Below, piece by piece: positions 32,338 through 44,310 of a DNA stretch of 64,000 nt. The position numbers were made by a program, and so were the translations under genes. The stretch lies in NCBI GenBank assembly GCA_031772625.1, contig CM062814.1, positions 821,136,757 through 821,200,756 on the forward strand, given 5' to 3'. This stretch comes from Pinus tabuliformis (Eukaryota; Streptophyta; Pinopsida; Pinales; Pinaceae). How positions within the stretch are numbered: the stretch's first letter is position 1; every line of letters starts with the position of its first letter. Below the pieces are notes generated by a model, which saw only the letters and a list, made by a program, of their open reading frames with translations, made no database searches and was not told where the DNA came from.

Positions 32338-32513
32338 CAAAGGGTGGGGTGGCCCTTGACATTCCCCTTTATGACAGTTCATTTACCCTCATGACTCTTC
32401 ATCTACTCTATGACTATTACATCCAACTATCGACACTTGGCTTAAACTTGAAATGATGTTACATTACAATGCACATGTACCCATGTGAGAAAACATGGCT
32501 TGAGCAAGCCATG

Positions 32514-35500
32514 CTAGACATCACTCTGACTTAGATAACCATGGAAGTCCAACTCCTCAACATCCTCGCGATGATCAACAGTAACATACTGATGCCAAGA
32601 TCGGTAGTCCTTTATGGTGTCTGTGTGCTCCAAGGTGATGTCTTTCTAGAACTTGACTCTTGCCTCCATAGCATCCGTGTACACTGCTTGGGCTCCTCTT
32701 TCCAACTCGTCTGTGAGCATGCACAACATTGTCTTCAGTGCGGCTAGACCAGCAACATACTTGTGCATGATGTGGCAAGTCTAGGCTGGTAGCAATGCAC
32801 ATCAACTCGTCAAAGTACGAGTCAAGCTCTAGTTAGACTTGTGCCTTTGTCTTCGCTTGGGTGAGAGTCTCAATAGATGGGATCACATGTGTGTGCACCG
32901 CAACATCCATACTATTGAAGACATGTGCATGGGAAGCCTGTATGCTAGTGATGAGTGGCGAGAGCTCCTCATAGTTCCGGAACTGACTCTGGATACGTGC
33001 CTTCAGCTTGACCGCACCAGCCTTCATCATCTTAGGCAAGTGAAGCAGGTCTCCCTTGTATCTCATCGTCCATGCTTGCATGTAATCAATGGCAACATGT
33101 AATTTCATCAAGATACGTGCTCTTCTACCACATCGTTGCTACCATTCGTCAAGATGGACGACTGCCTTATGCATGGTGCCAAACTTGAAGTACAACGCTC
33201 GAATAACTGTGTCAAGGGACATTACTTCATCTAGTATTACCTTCTTCAATTCATCTCATGCGGACGCTGTCACCAACTCTCCTCCTTGCTTGGTCATCTC
33301 ACGGTCATCTGTAGTTCCTTAGCCATTCGCTCATTCTCAACTATCAGAAAGCAAACACTTGAGAGCTAGTGGCTTCGACATACACTCTAATTGCATCGGC
33401 CAAGGCTGCTGGATGTTTGTGCACGTCAGACATGATCACTCATTCCTCAACTTGCGCAGGAGATGTATGATCATCTAGAGTCGACACCCTATGAGACTAC
33501 GCAACTCTATGTTGAGACTCGTTGAATGAGATGGTGTGCACCTCTTCTTTCAGTTGATCTCCGAGGATTTCAGTGCCTCTTCAGTGGCTTGAGACATGCT
33601 CATCATTTGGATGCGATGAAGTACGTGAGTCGACCTCTTGGTGATGAGGCATAAGGTCGATGTCCTGTTCTGATTCCTGTTGCTCCATATCCGTATCCAA
33701 CTATTGAAGTGCTTTCTCTATCTCATGGGTGAAGTCTTTCTCTTGCGATGGTTCACCCTGTTTTCTTGATACCAGCTGTTCTGATGAATCCACTACTATT
33801 ACGAGCATTGTTTCATCTGTTTGCACATGTTGCACCCCCTATTGTTCTTGTTGTTTCTGCGCTTCCCTCTCCTATTTGCACAGTTCTTGTTCCTTCAAGA
33901 GTTGCTCCTTCCACTCATGCAACTCCTTCTCTACTTCCTCCATTCTTCTCTTCTCCCTCTACCTTTACACGATTCGCTTTTCTCAATGTTGCCTCTTCAC
34001 CTCTATAGCCATAGCTGCTTTCTCTACCAATGGGTCTACTCAGAATTTCCATCTTTGCTATTCCTCCATGTGATCGACAATCTTCCTCTTACCCTTGTCA
34101 GACACTGGTATGCTTGCCTCTATTGCTTATTTTGGTGCTCTATGGGATGCTACTTCACGTTGCTTCGCTAACCACTCCACAACGAAGTTGACCTGTTCAT
34201 TGGGTCTCGAGAAACTATAGCAATATCTCCATGGGTCCTCCTCGGCCCAATGAAATGCCCCGTGGATCCAGTTGAACTGTACTCTCATGCAATGATCCTT
34301 CACAATACAATGTGGGTCATATGGATTGTAACTTCGGAGGTTGAATGGATACTTCTTCATCAGTTCTTCTTCGACATCTGCTTGCTTGATACTCCGTATC
34401 TCATATATGCCAATCTGCAGCAGAAGAGTGAGCCAAGGTTCCTTCTTCTTCCAGTGCAGTCTAGCTATCAATCCTGCCGAGATGTGATATGCTACTTCCT
34501 GCATGACGAGTATGTCCAAGGAAAACTTTGGTAGAACATGTAGAGGTTTCTCCGCGTTGAACATTTAGGTGAAGGAGCTGGATGGTGAGGCATACCAATC
34601 AGCAATGTCTATTAGTGCCTCCATTGCTTCCTTCGACATGCAGGGTGGATCCTGTTCAAATATCATCTTGTAGACTGGGGTGACAAAATTATTAGACAAC
34701 CATGTGATTACTCCTCTAAAGCTGCATTCAGACAACAACTTGCAATATGTGTTCACAACAGTCTCCGCTAGTGACCATGCCCACTCTAAGCCCGGGAACT
34801 CCTGTCGGGCATAGATTGCATCTAAGATGTAGGCGAACATGTAGATCTCTGCTTGCATACCTCCGGGTGACTGTCGAGCCTTCGTTACCTGTTCCTTCAG
34901 TTGATGAGCCAACATGTCAGACCAGTTACATGGTTTACCCTCTCTGGCCAGTTGGTCCAGCGCAATCACCCAACTCTGTGGGAAGGTTTCTGTGCTTTCT
35001 TGGCCACATAGTTGACATGCAAATATGACCAAGTATTGATACACCTTCCACAGTATCTTCGTCTTATAGATCTAGTTGGGTGTCATCCTGAATCTAGCTG
35101 GCTCCTTTACCCAGTTCTTCAAAATGTCTCTAGAGTTGGCAACACTGCTAGGTAAGCTGAAAGGAGTCTCCATGATAGTCACGGGCTTCAACATCTGATA
35201 CATCTCATCATAATCCTGTGCCTAGAAGATGGCAAGATTCATCCCGCTAACACTGCTCAAATTCACCATCTCTAGATCAATAGGTGAGACAATCCAGTGT
35301 ATCATGTCTGCGCATGGGAACGCGGGGTATCTGCATGCAATCCAGTACATGTCGGACTTATGAATGTTCACATACACCTGACGGTCTTCGAGGTCTTCCC
35401 CAAAAGTGCATGTAAATGCTTCATTGACCTCTTTCCATTTCATCTTGATGTCCTTGTCTATAAATAGTTTGGTATCTTCTTAGATCGGTAGACATGCAGA

Positions 35501-35632
35501 CACCTACTCAACTACTGCTCCAGTTGCACTTATGTTAGTGTCCTTTGATCCAACACTCTTAGGGGCCATTGGTCCTATACTGCTAAGAGGCAGATGAACA
35601 CCTGAAAGATCTGGAGACAAAGCAACATGCAT
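32514..35632 (-). pseudogene. Long unknown ORF in U3 of the giant LTR, left copy
   Basis: About 1,040 codons can be followed with stops and a few frame changes, from a likely ATG (MHVALSPDLSG) to a stop at 32516-32514 after LSQSDV. Open pieces include 35044-34565 and 34564-34127 in one frame. Recognisable parts: a first block with RYPAFPCADMIHWIV; a second with YLVIFACQLCGQESTETFPQ; a His/Trp-rich block (NPYDPHCIVKDHCMRVQFNW, HWAEEDPWRYCYSF); a charged coiled-coil-like stretch near 34030-33830 (RREKRRMEEVEKELHEWK); and a tail with many Met, His and Val. No protease, RT, integrase, envelope or transposase motif and no clear membrane segment. I do not recognise the family. Conservation of the frame in both LTRs argues it was once coding. 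Confidence 0.65.
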
Positions 35633-35749
35633 GGCAAGAAATCTGTCAGCGAAAACCAAAGCAAATTCAGGAAATGAAATAACACATACCTGGAGAATGA
35701 TAAGCAAAGATTATGCAATTTATTCTATGAGGCTGGGTGACTAACTGCT

Positions 35750-37040
35750 AGAACTGCGCAAAAGGAATTCTAGGCTATCTGGGAGGTAAGACTTGTTGTT
35801 GTAGTTGCGCAATGCGTAATCCAATCTGACTGTTTATTGCTGGGATTGCGCAATGCACAATTCCAGCCAGCTGGCAATGACTGCAGGCTCGGGGACTGCA
35901 TTGCACAATTTTTTGGGCCAGTAGTCATTGTCCCTCAGAAATGTACAAAACAGTATTGGAGGGTAGTGTCTGGGCATAAATGTGCATTTTTTGAGAGGAA
36001 GACAAAGTCTTCCTTCTCTAGATTGCGCAATGTTTTCTGGGTGAGGCAGCGTCTGGGCCAAGACTGGCCAGACCCGCCAACGGGCAACTGAAAGAAAATA
36101 TGAAAGTGAATGCATGGCGAGACTAAGTGAAAGCAGAAGTGATTGATCATGCATGCAAACATTGAATGAAACATTCAGTGAACAGATCAACATGCATGTG
36201 GGTGAAGTGAGTCGTCGAATCAGCGACCGTTCGTGCAAAATAGTTTCAAGCATGCAACTGCAATGAGATAGAAACGAAAAATGAAACGGTGCTAGTACAA
36301 GCTAGTATACATGTAAACGACAACAAGCATTCAGAGAAATCAAGAAAACAACACTCACACAAGGGAAAACACAAAAATCGACAAAAATGTTGAAAAAGAC
36401 AAGTTGAGACCACTTACCCATGAATAGCTGAGCCGGATGTGTCAAAGAGTCTTGGATGTGTTGTGGGATGTCAGAGCTCCAAGATCAGTTTGGAAGAATG
36501 AGCTCTGATGCGTTGAATAAATAATTTTGAGCTCATGATGCACATGCCACAAATCTAGGAAAAAGCAACACCTAGAGGAAAGTTTCTAAAAATAACTTTG
36601 CATGTAACCTCCAGCTGCTAAAAATAACTCCCTGAATCATGGGATGTTTTTTGCATGTTTCCTTTTTCTATTCCGAGAAAAAGAAAGCCATGCATGCAAG
36701 TCAATTTTCTTTGGTCTTGGGTGGAACTGGTCAATCCAACTACTCATGCATAAGGCTGCTCAACTGCTGGGAGAAAATGCGCATTTCTGGATGGGAGTTG
36801 GGCTGGCTTCCCAGGAGATTTGTGCAATTTCTGGGTAGATTAGTTGATTGCTGCCCAGGATTGTGCAACTCCTGGGCTAAGCAGGCCTACTAGGAAGGAT
36901 TGCGTATTTCTAGGTGAAGCCTAACTGGCAAGATTGCGCAATTCTAGAGCTCAGCAGGCTGCCAGATAGAATTGAACAATTTATGGAGGGAATGATGCTT
37001 TCCCTCCAGAATTACGCAATTTTTTGGGGGAGCTTCTCAA
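35750..37040. repeat. Clusters of an ATTGCGCAAT palindromic repeat, left LTR
   Basis: About twelve diverged copies of (G)ATTGCGCAATT(C)TGGG lie in two clusters, about 35750-36030 and 36775-37020, spaced roughly 38-45 bp. Examples are TTGCGCAATGCGTAATCC, GATTGCGCAATGCAC, GATTGCGTATTTC and GATTGCGCAATTC. The core is a perfect palindrome. The clusters flank about 700 bp of unrelated sequence and sit upstream of the LTR ORF. Confidence 0.75.
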
Positions 37041-37240
37041 CGTGCAACTAGACCAAGTACAGGTGATCAACCTGTGAGGGGAATGCATCAAAATTTGATC
37101 GACAGGTTGTCTTTGTGCAATAAAAACACTCAAGTTTTGTGTACTTGACGAAGCAAGACAGGTGTCGTGAAAGGTTGGTAGGGAGGCTCCAAAATGAAGC
37201 TAAGGAAAAATTTTGGAGGGTGGTTGTAGCCGCTACAACA

Positions 37241-38295
37241 CTTGGAAACACACTGGTAGAACTCCAGCTCTTTGAATGGACCTTGTTCGTGAAAAGCAAG
37301 TCTAACACCTCTGGAAGTATTGTTCAGTTCTCAGTTCGTCTTGGTTTCACACTAGCTTGATTGTAAGATGTAGCATCTGTCAATATTTTGGTCGATTGAC
37401 ACACATTCCAAGCCAAGGGAACAAAGTTGTTTTGACTGGGGTTGAGGGGTATATTGGTGCAAAAGCAGTATAGTCGTTAGAGTCTTAGTTTCCTCTCTGA
37501 TGTTGCTCCACTACCAGCTAGCCTAAACAGTACCCCGCCGAAGTCACATAGGAACACAAGCATGGCTCCGCTGCCAGCGAGCCTAGTCAGTACCTCAACG
37601 GAGTTACTTGCATCACCTCTCTGCGTAGGAATCCTTTCTCTTCTTTCGCCTTATTCATTTTGAATTTTGAATTTTATTCACTTTTCATTTTTTCATTTTC
37701 ATTTTTTCATAACTGTGCATATCACTTATTCATTTCGATTACGGAAGAGGGATCTCAACTTATTGAGAGCAGAAGAGGTTGTTCCAGTATAGAAATAGTT
37801 TATTATACCTCTAACATGCCTGTTAAGATTTTCCCCCTCACCTTCCTCTACTTGACTCAGCTGATAAGGGTTAACCCAATAACAATCGAGTAGAGTAGGT
37901 GACACTAGTTAGCATGCAAGCGTTGTGTTTTCACAAGGTTCACTTCGAATAGTACGTATTTTCCTTTGACGTATCATGGACTAAGAGTAACAAGATCTTC
38001 ATATAGAGGCAAGATGATAGATAACCAAGTAGTGATAGTTGCACAAGGCCTCTTGTACTTACCCATATTTTTTCAAGAGTCATACGTGGTTTCGTGTGAA
38101 AGTAACCTACGAACAAAACAAGAAAACAAACAAACAACAAAGTAGAGCAAGAGTAGAAGAAAAAGAAAAAGAAAAGATAGTAAGCAAACAATAAAACAAA
38201 CAAACAAACAAAGCAAGTAAGAAAACAAGCATGCAGGAAAACCAACTGAAAGAAAACACTACTCCTACTCCTAAACTAATGTTTCATGGACCTAA
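37241..38295 (-). other. 3' part of the giant element's internal region, non-coding
   Basis: No coding frame is supported. There is a diverged tandem pair at about 37503 and 37563 (GCTCC(A/G)CT(A/G)CCAGC(T/G)AGCCT, period about 60 bp), T-rich DNA at 37650-37720, and a long A/G/C-poor-T stretch at 38100-38270. The sequence next to the LTR at 37241 is not purine-rich on either strand, so the expected polypurine tract is not evident. Confidence 0.5.
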
Positions 38296-40195
38296 TCATG
38301 TGAGGTGATATTTCCAATGCAACCACCAGTGCATTGGTTGACCCATGTTGGTGAAGGCTTGGTCTGTGAGCAACCCATTTACGCGAACCCGCAAGCAAGA
38401 GATATATAACAATGAATACAACCACACATTGTGCTCCAAGATGCCCACGGGACATAAGTGAGTGCAAGTGTATGAAGAGCAGTCTGTGGACATATCATGG
38501 TGTTGTGCGACATTGTGTGCAGGTTTGAAGCATAAGCACACTTTTGACTGTGACATGCAAGAAAATGAAAGAAACAAAGACAACTTGCGTCGTGCACGTG
38601 TTCTTGCAATGTAATATTCCTCTAATGCATGAGCGATAGGATCATGTAGTTCGAGTGGAGGAAGTATGATATATGTGTGATATTGATATTCAATCCATAC
38701 AGATGAGTGATGAGGAGCCTTGGGTGATTTAACAGTTTCCTAATCGGAAGTGAGACTAACCCCAAGACAGTGAGGGCCTAACATAACCATCAGCTTGGGC
38801 TGAAGTGCCTCGACAATATTGGGTGTTTCAAATTCATTGTTAGATAGATCATCATAAACTGATGGCTTTGAAAAATCAACTGTGACAGGAACATGATCAT
38901 GATTGAATATGGGAGTAAATGGATCACGACAGCCATGATTAGAAAAATCAATGATTTCATCGGCATCCTCATGATCTGAAGAATCAAACAGAGGGGTAGA
39001 TGAGGAGTGAACAAATTCATCCTATGTGTTTTCAGAAAAGGAAGATGAAAGGTCAAGTGGATTTTCAATGAAATACTTATCCTCTCCATTGTCGGATGAT
39101 GCATTGACATCCGGTGTGTCCTGCGAGTGATTAACAATGGGTGCATCTGTGGATGAAGATACACATGCAAAATCATGGATGGTAGGTTCACCAAAGATGT
39201 CAGGAAAGAATGGAGGAGGCTCAGATGGAAGGGAGTCATCCTTTGTCGAGTGTTGATGCTCAAGCTCCCACTCATATTCTTCATGAATGACAATGCATGT
39301 TGGTTGAACACCAACTCATCAGTGGCTTGTTCCTCATTCACAACAAGTGTAGAGTCTGGAATGGAAGAACACAAGACAATATCATCTGGAGGAACAACTG
39401 AGTGTGAAGATGGAGGTTGTGGAACAAAAGGCATATGACAACTCGATGGACTCACAACCAAATCTGTGTGAAAATTAAGCAAAGTGATGTTGGGAGGATG
39501 TGACAGCTGAACAGGTGTGTGAGCATGATCCTCAACATCACTCTACAGTGGTGGAGTTGTTTGATGAGGGGATGGCAGATAGTCACTTGTGACAGTGACC
39601 ACATCCATATGAGATTGCGCAGCTCCATCACTAAAGAATGTTGAGCGAGGCTTGATTTCAAACTTCTTCTTGGGACGAGCAGATTTCTTAACACAATACT
39701 CAAACTGGTCCCAAAGATAGAAAATTTTCATTTGGCTCTTCGAAGCTTGAAATTGCAAGTCACGGAAGCACTACCAAAAATCCATAGTTGATTCATGTGA
39801 AGCCTTCTGCTGTTGTAGCATCTTTTGGTCAAGAAGGTCTGGATCAAAATGATGGAAAATGTCTTCAATAAGATCACAGAAGTGCTCAAGTGAGTGCATG
39901 TTGTCAACCGGTAGACTTCACAGCCATCGAAGTGGAGATTCGCGAAGTGTGTATGCAAGAAGAAAGCTAGCTTTTTGTCAGAACACCCATCTTCCTCATG
40001 AAGCATGGAAATAAAGTCATGTAAGAACTCAGGCCAGGCCATTTCGCCTTCACCATCATACATGTAAGTGGTAAATTGATCGAAGAACTCCCTCGTGATG
40101 GTCACATCTTCATGATTCGAAAAACAACGTGGAGGGAGAAGAGTGCAAGAATCCATGACAGATATGAAAAGGTTCAAAACAGGATGAGAGGACAC
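38296..40195 (-). pseudogene. Gag-like protein of the giant element
   Basis: About 630 codons can be followed from 40195 to a stop at 38296 with roughly three stops and two or three frame changes. The N-terminal block has the helical pattern of a retrotransposon capsid: MAWPEFLHDFISMLHEE, then KLAFFLHTHFANLHFDG, a HFCDLIEDIFHHFDPDLLDQK segment and an AS(H)ESTMDFW-FRDLQFQA segment. A basic stretch, KKSARPKKKFEIKPRS, follows, then a long Ser/Pro/Asp-rich, probably disordered region and a Cys/His-containing tail (38583-38296). No zinc knuckle of the standard CCHC spacing was found and no protease. It would be expressed from the TATA box at 40855. Gag assignment rests on position, order and the capsid-like pattern, not on a clear family motif. 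Confidence 0.55.
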
Positions 40196-40854
40196 AACTT
40201 GTCATCTAGCCCTCCTTCTAGTGTGAGAAATTTTGACGGTGTTGTACCTGCCAAAATGTCCGGAGATATCCCCGATAAGAAGTCCCAATTAGACCTCAGA
40301 CCATTTGGTGTAGGAGTCCTAGTAGTGGGTCGTATGGTAATGCCTTGACCGTGAGTTCGCACAGAGGCAAGTAAGATAACTATGTTGGTAGCAAGGGTGT
40401 GACAGCTGCGGCGAGCCAAGGAAGGTGCATGAGAGGTTCTAACACATGGGAGTTGAGATGAGTGCACTCCTTGGAAACCTGTGATAACACACAGTTAAGA
40501 AGGGAACACACGAGCAAAGATGCATCACAGCATGGAAGGCAAGTTAGCAAGCAATCCAAAGTGATGGTTAAACCAACAGAACATTTCAGAAAGATTCATA
40601 CATACATACACAGATATTTAGACATACACGCGTAAGAAAACCAATACATATATCATTTAGAGTAAACTAGATAACATAGAATACAATACAACATATGCAT
40701 GCAATAGCCACAACCGCCTGCTCCTCCAAAAGAGATGTACTAGCTCTGTACAGTGGAGAAGCCAAGGCTTGTTACAATACTGTTCAAGCTCTCTCCAAGA
40801 TAGTCTTATCGGAATCTTGGTTGACCAGAAGCTTATACAATGAGTTATGAGGGA

Positions 40855-40864
40855 CTATTTATAG
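40855..40864 (-). promoter_or_regulatory. TATA box of the giant LTR, right (promoter-position) copy
   Basis: CTATAAATAG on the minus strand, identical to the left copy, within the conserved phrase around TGCTATAAATAGTCCCTC. It is about 625 bp from the inner LTR edge and would drive the internal gag-like gene. Confidence 0.6.
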
Positions 40865-41040
40865 CAAAGAGTGGGGTGACCCTTGACATTCCCCTTTGTG
40901 ACAGTTCATCTACCCTCATGACTCTTCATCTACTCTATGACTATTACATCCAACTATTGACACTTGACTTACACTTGACATGACATTATATTACAATGCA
41001 CATGTACCCATGTGAGAAAAAATGGCTTGAGAAAGCCATG

Positions 41041-42922
41041 CTAGACATCACTCTGACTTAGACAACCATGGAATTCCAACTCCTCAACAGCCTCGTGATG
41101 ATCAACAATAACATATTGATGCCAAGATCAGTAGTCCTTGATGGTGTCCGTGTGCTTCATAGTGACATATTTCTGGAACCTGACTCTTGCCTCCATAGCA
41201 TCCGGGTACACTGCTCGAGCTCCTCTGTCCATATCGTCTGTGAGAATGCACATCATTGTCTTTAATGCGGATGGACCTGCAACATACTCGTGCATGATGT
41301 CTGCACTGATGGGAAAGTCTGGGCTGGTAGCAATGTGCATCAACTTGTCAAAGTACAAGTCAATCTCTAGTCAGACCTGTGCCTTTGTCTTCGCCTAGGT
41401 GAGAGTCCCAATAGATGGGATCGCATATGTGCACACCGCAACATCCATACTCTTGAACACACATGCATGGGAATCCTGTATGCTAATGATGAGCTGCGGG
41501 ACCTCTTCATAGTTCTGGATCTGAATCTGGATACGTGCCTTCAGCTCGACCACATTGGCCTTCATCATCTTAGGCAAGTGAAGTGGGGCTCCCTTGTATC
41601 TCATTGTCCATGCTCACATGTAATCAACAACAACATGCAAGTTTGTCAAGATACGTGCTCTTCTATCACATCGTTGCTACCTTCCATTGAGATCGACGAC
41701 TGACTTATGCATGGTGCCAAACTTACCACACTCGCATAATTGTGTCAAGGGACAATACTTCATCTAGTATTTCCTTCTTCAGTTTAGCTTGGGCAGATGC
41801 TCTCACCAACTCTCCTCTTGCTTGGCCATCTGTAGTTCCTTATCCATTCACTAATTCTCAGCCATCAGAAAGTGAACACTTGAGCTAATGGCTTTGGCAT
41901 ACACTCTAGTTGCATCAGCAAAGCTACTGGATGGTTGCACATGTCAGACACGATCACTCATTCCTCAACTTACACAGGAGATTTATGATCATCCAAAGTC
42001 GACACCCTATGAAACTGCACAACTCTATGTTGAGACTCGTCGAATGAGATGTTGTGCACCTCTTCTTCCAACTAATCTCTGACAATCTCAATGCCTCCTC
42101 GGTCACTTGACGCTTTCTCATCATCAGAATGTGGTGAAGCAGGTAAGTCAACCTCTTGGCGATGAGGCATAAGGTCGATGTCCTGTTCCAATTCCTGTTG
42201 CCCCATATCTGTATCCAACTGTTGAAGTGCTTGTTAGTTGGTCCAATGCGATCACCCAACTCTGTGGGAAGGTTTTCGTGCTAAATTTCTTTGCTACATG
42301 GTTGACATGCAAATATGACTAAGTATTTATACGTCTTCCACAGTATCTTCGTCTTATAGATCTGGTTGGGTGTCATCCTGAATCCAGTTGGATCCTTTAC
42401 CCAGTTCTTCAAAATGTCTTTGGAGTTGGCACTGCTGCTGGGTAAGCTGAAAGGAGTCTCCATGATAGTCACAGGCTTCGACCTTTGATACATCTCATCA
42501 TAACCCTGTGCCCAGAAGGTGGCAAGCTTTGTCCAGCTGACACTGCTCAAAGTCATCATCTCAGGATCAGTGTGCGAGACGATCCAGTTTATCATGTCTG
42601 CACATGGGAACGCAGGGTATCTGCATGCAATCTGGTACAAGCCAGAATTGTGAATGTTCACATTCACCTCACTATCTTCGAGATCTTCCCAAAAAGTGCC
42701 TAAAAATTCTTCATTGACCTCTTGCCACTTTAGCTTGATGTCCTTGTCTAGAAACAGTTTGGTATCTTCATAGATCGATGGACATGAGGACACCTGCTCA
42801 ACTGCTGCTCCAGTTTCACTTCCGTTAGTGTCCTTTGATCCCTCTCTCTTGGAGGCCAATGGTCCTATACTACTAAGAGGTGGATGAACACCTGAAAGAT
42901 CTGGAGACAAAGCAACATGCAT
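41041..42922 (-). pseudogene. Long unknown ORF in U3 of the giant LTR, right copy (internally deleted)
   Basis: The same frame as 32514-35632. Its best piece, 43051-42281, is open for 256 codons and includes the MHVALSPDLSG start, the KWQEVNEEFLGTFWEDL block and RYPAFPCADMINWIV. The middle of the protein (the His/Trp-rich block and the coiled-coil stretch) is removed by the 1.23-kb deletion. The C-terminal part is legible at 41358-41128 and ends in LSQSDV at 41041. Because the deletion is absent from the left LTR, it arose after insertion. Family unknown. Confidence 0.6.
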
Positions 42923-42989
42923 GGCAAGAAATATGTCAGCGAAAACTAAAGCAGATTTGGGGATTGACATAACACATACCTGGTGAATG

Positions 42990-44310
42990 ATAGGAAAAGA
43001 TTGCGCAATTTCTTCTAGGAGGCTGGGTAGCTGGCTACCAGAACTACGCAAAAGGCAGTCTGGGCTATCTGGGAGGCAAGGTTGGCTACTAGATTTTCAT
43101 AATGTGTAATCCAGGCTGACTGCTGGCCGCTGGGATTGTGCAATGCACAATTCTAGCTGGCAATGACTGCAGGCTCAGGGACTGCATTGCGCAATTTTAT
43201 GGGCCAGTAGTCACTGCCCCTCAAAAATGTGAAAAATAGTCCTAGAGGACAGTTTTTGGGCATAAATGTGCATTTATGGAGAGGAAGTCAAAGCCTTCCT
43301 CCTTAATATTGTGCAATGTTGTTTGGGTGAGGCAGAGTCCGAACCAAGACTGCCCAGACCCGCCGACGGGCAACTGAAAGAAAATCTGAAAGTGAATGCT
43401 TGGTGACACTAAGTGAAAGCAGAAGTGATTGATCGTGCATGCAAATATTGAATGAAATATTCAGTGAGCAGATCAACATGCATGTGGGTGAAGGGAGTCA
43501 TCGAATCAGCGACCGTTTGTGCAAAACAGTTTCATGCATGCGACAAAAGTGAGATAGCATTGAAAACTGAAACGGTGCTAGTACAAGCTAGTATACATGT
43601 AAACAATAGAAAGCGTTTAAATAAATCAAGCAAACAACACTCACACAAGAGAAAACACAAAAAGCGACAGAAATTTTGAAAAAGACAAGTTGAGACCACT
43701 TACCCGTGAATAACTGATCTGGATGTGTTGAAGAGTCCTAGATGTGCTATGGGATGCTAAAGCTCCAAGATCAATGTGGAAGAACGAGCTTTGATACGTC
43801 GAATAAATAAGTTTGAGCTCATGACACCCATGCCACAAATCTAGGAAAAAGCGACACTTGGAGGAAAGTTTCTAAAATGAACTTTGCATGTAACCTTTGG
43901 CTACTAAAAATAGCTCCTTGAATCATGGGATGCTTTTTTCATGTTGCCTTTTGCTATTCCTGGAAAAAGCAAGCCATGCATGCAAGTCAAGTTTCCTTGG
44001 TCCTGGGTGGAACTGGTCAACCCAACTGCTCATGTGTGAGGATGCTCAACTGCTGGGAGAAAATGCGCATTTTTGGATGGGAGTTGGGTCGACTGCCCAG
44101 GAGATTTGTGCAATTTTTGGGCAAAGCAGGTGACTGCTGCCCAGGATTGTGCATTCCTAGGCTGAGCAGGCTTGCTGGGAAGGATTGTGCAGTTTTTTGG
44201 GTGAAGCCTGACTGGAAGGATTACGTAATTCTGGAGCCCAGCAGGCTGCCAGACAGAATTGCGCAATTTCTGGAGGGAAGGCTACTTGCCCTCCATAATT
44301 GTGAAATTTC
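42990..44310. repeat. Clusters of the ATTGCGCAAT repeat, right LTR
   Basis: Counterparts of the left-LTR clusters, at about 42998-43320 and 44060-44300, for example GATTGCGCAATTTC (43000), CATTGCGCAATTTT (43186), GAATTGCGCAATTTC (44257) and GATTACGTAATTC (44218). Several CpG-containing copies have become TGTGCAAT, as expected after cytosine deamination. Confidence 0.75.

Larger units (their letters stand above)
26126..37240 (-). repeat. Left (3') LTR of the giant element, split by a copia element
   Basis: The LTR runs 26126-26450 and 31942-37240. It starts TGTTAACAGTGCTGG and ends GCTACAACA on the plus strand and matches the right LTR along its length. On the minus strand it contains, in order, a terminal hairpin, two clusters of a palindromic repeat, the long ORF (35632 to 32514), the TATA box and about 700 bp of R/U5. 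Confidence 0.88.

Noticed and set aside
33729-34171. Ser/Cys/Leu-rich open frames on the plus strand
   Set aside because: They are antisense shadows of the lysine/glutamate-rich coiled-coil stretch of the minus-strand U3 ORF.
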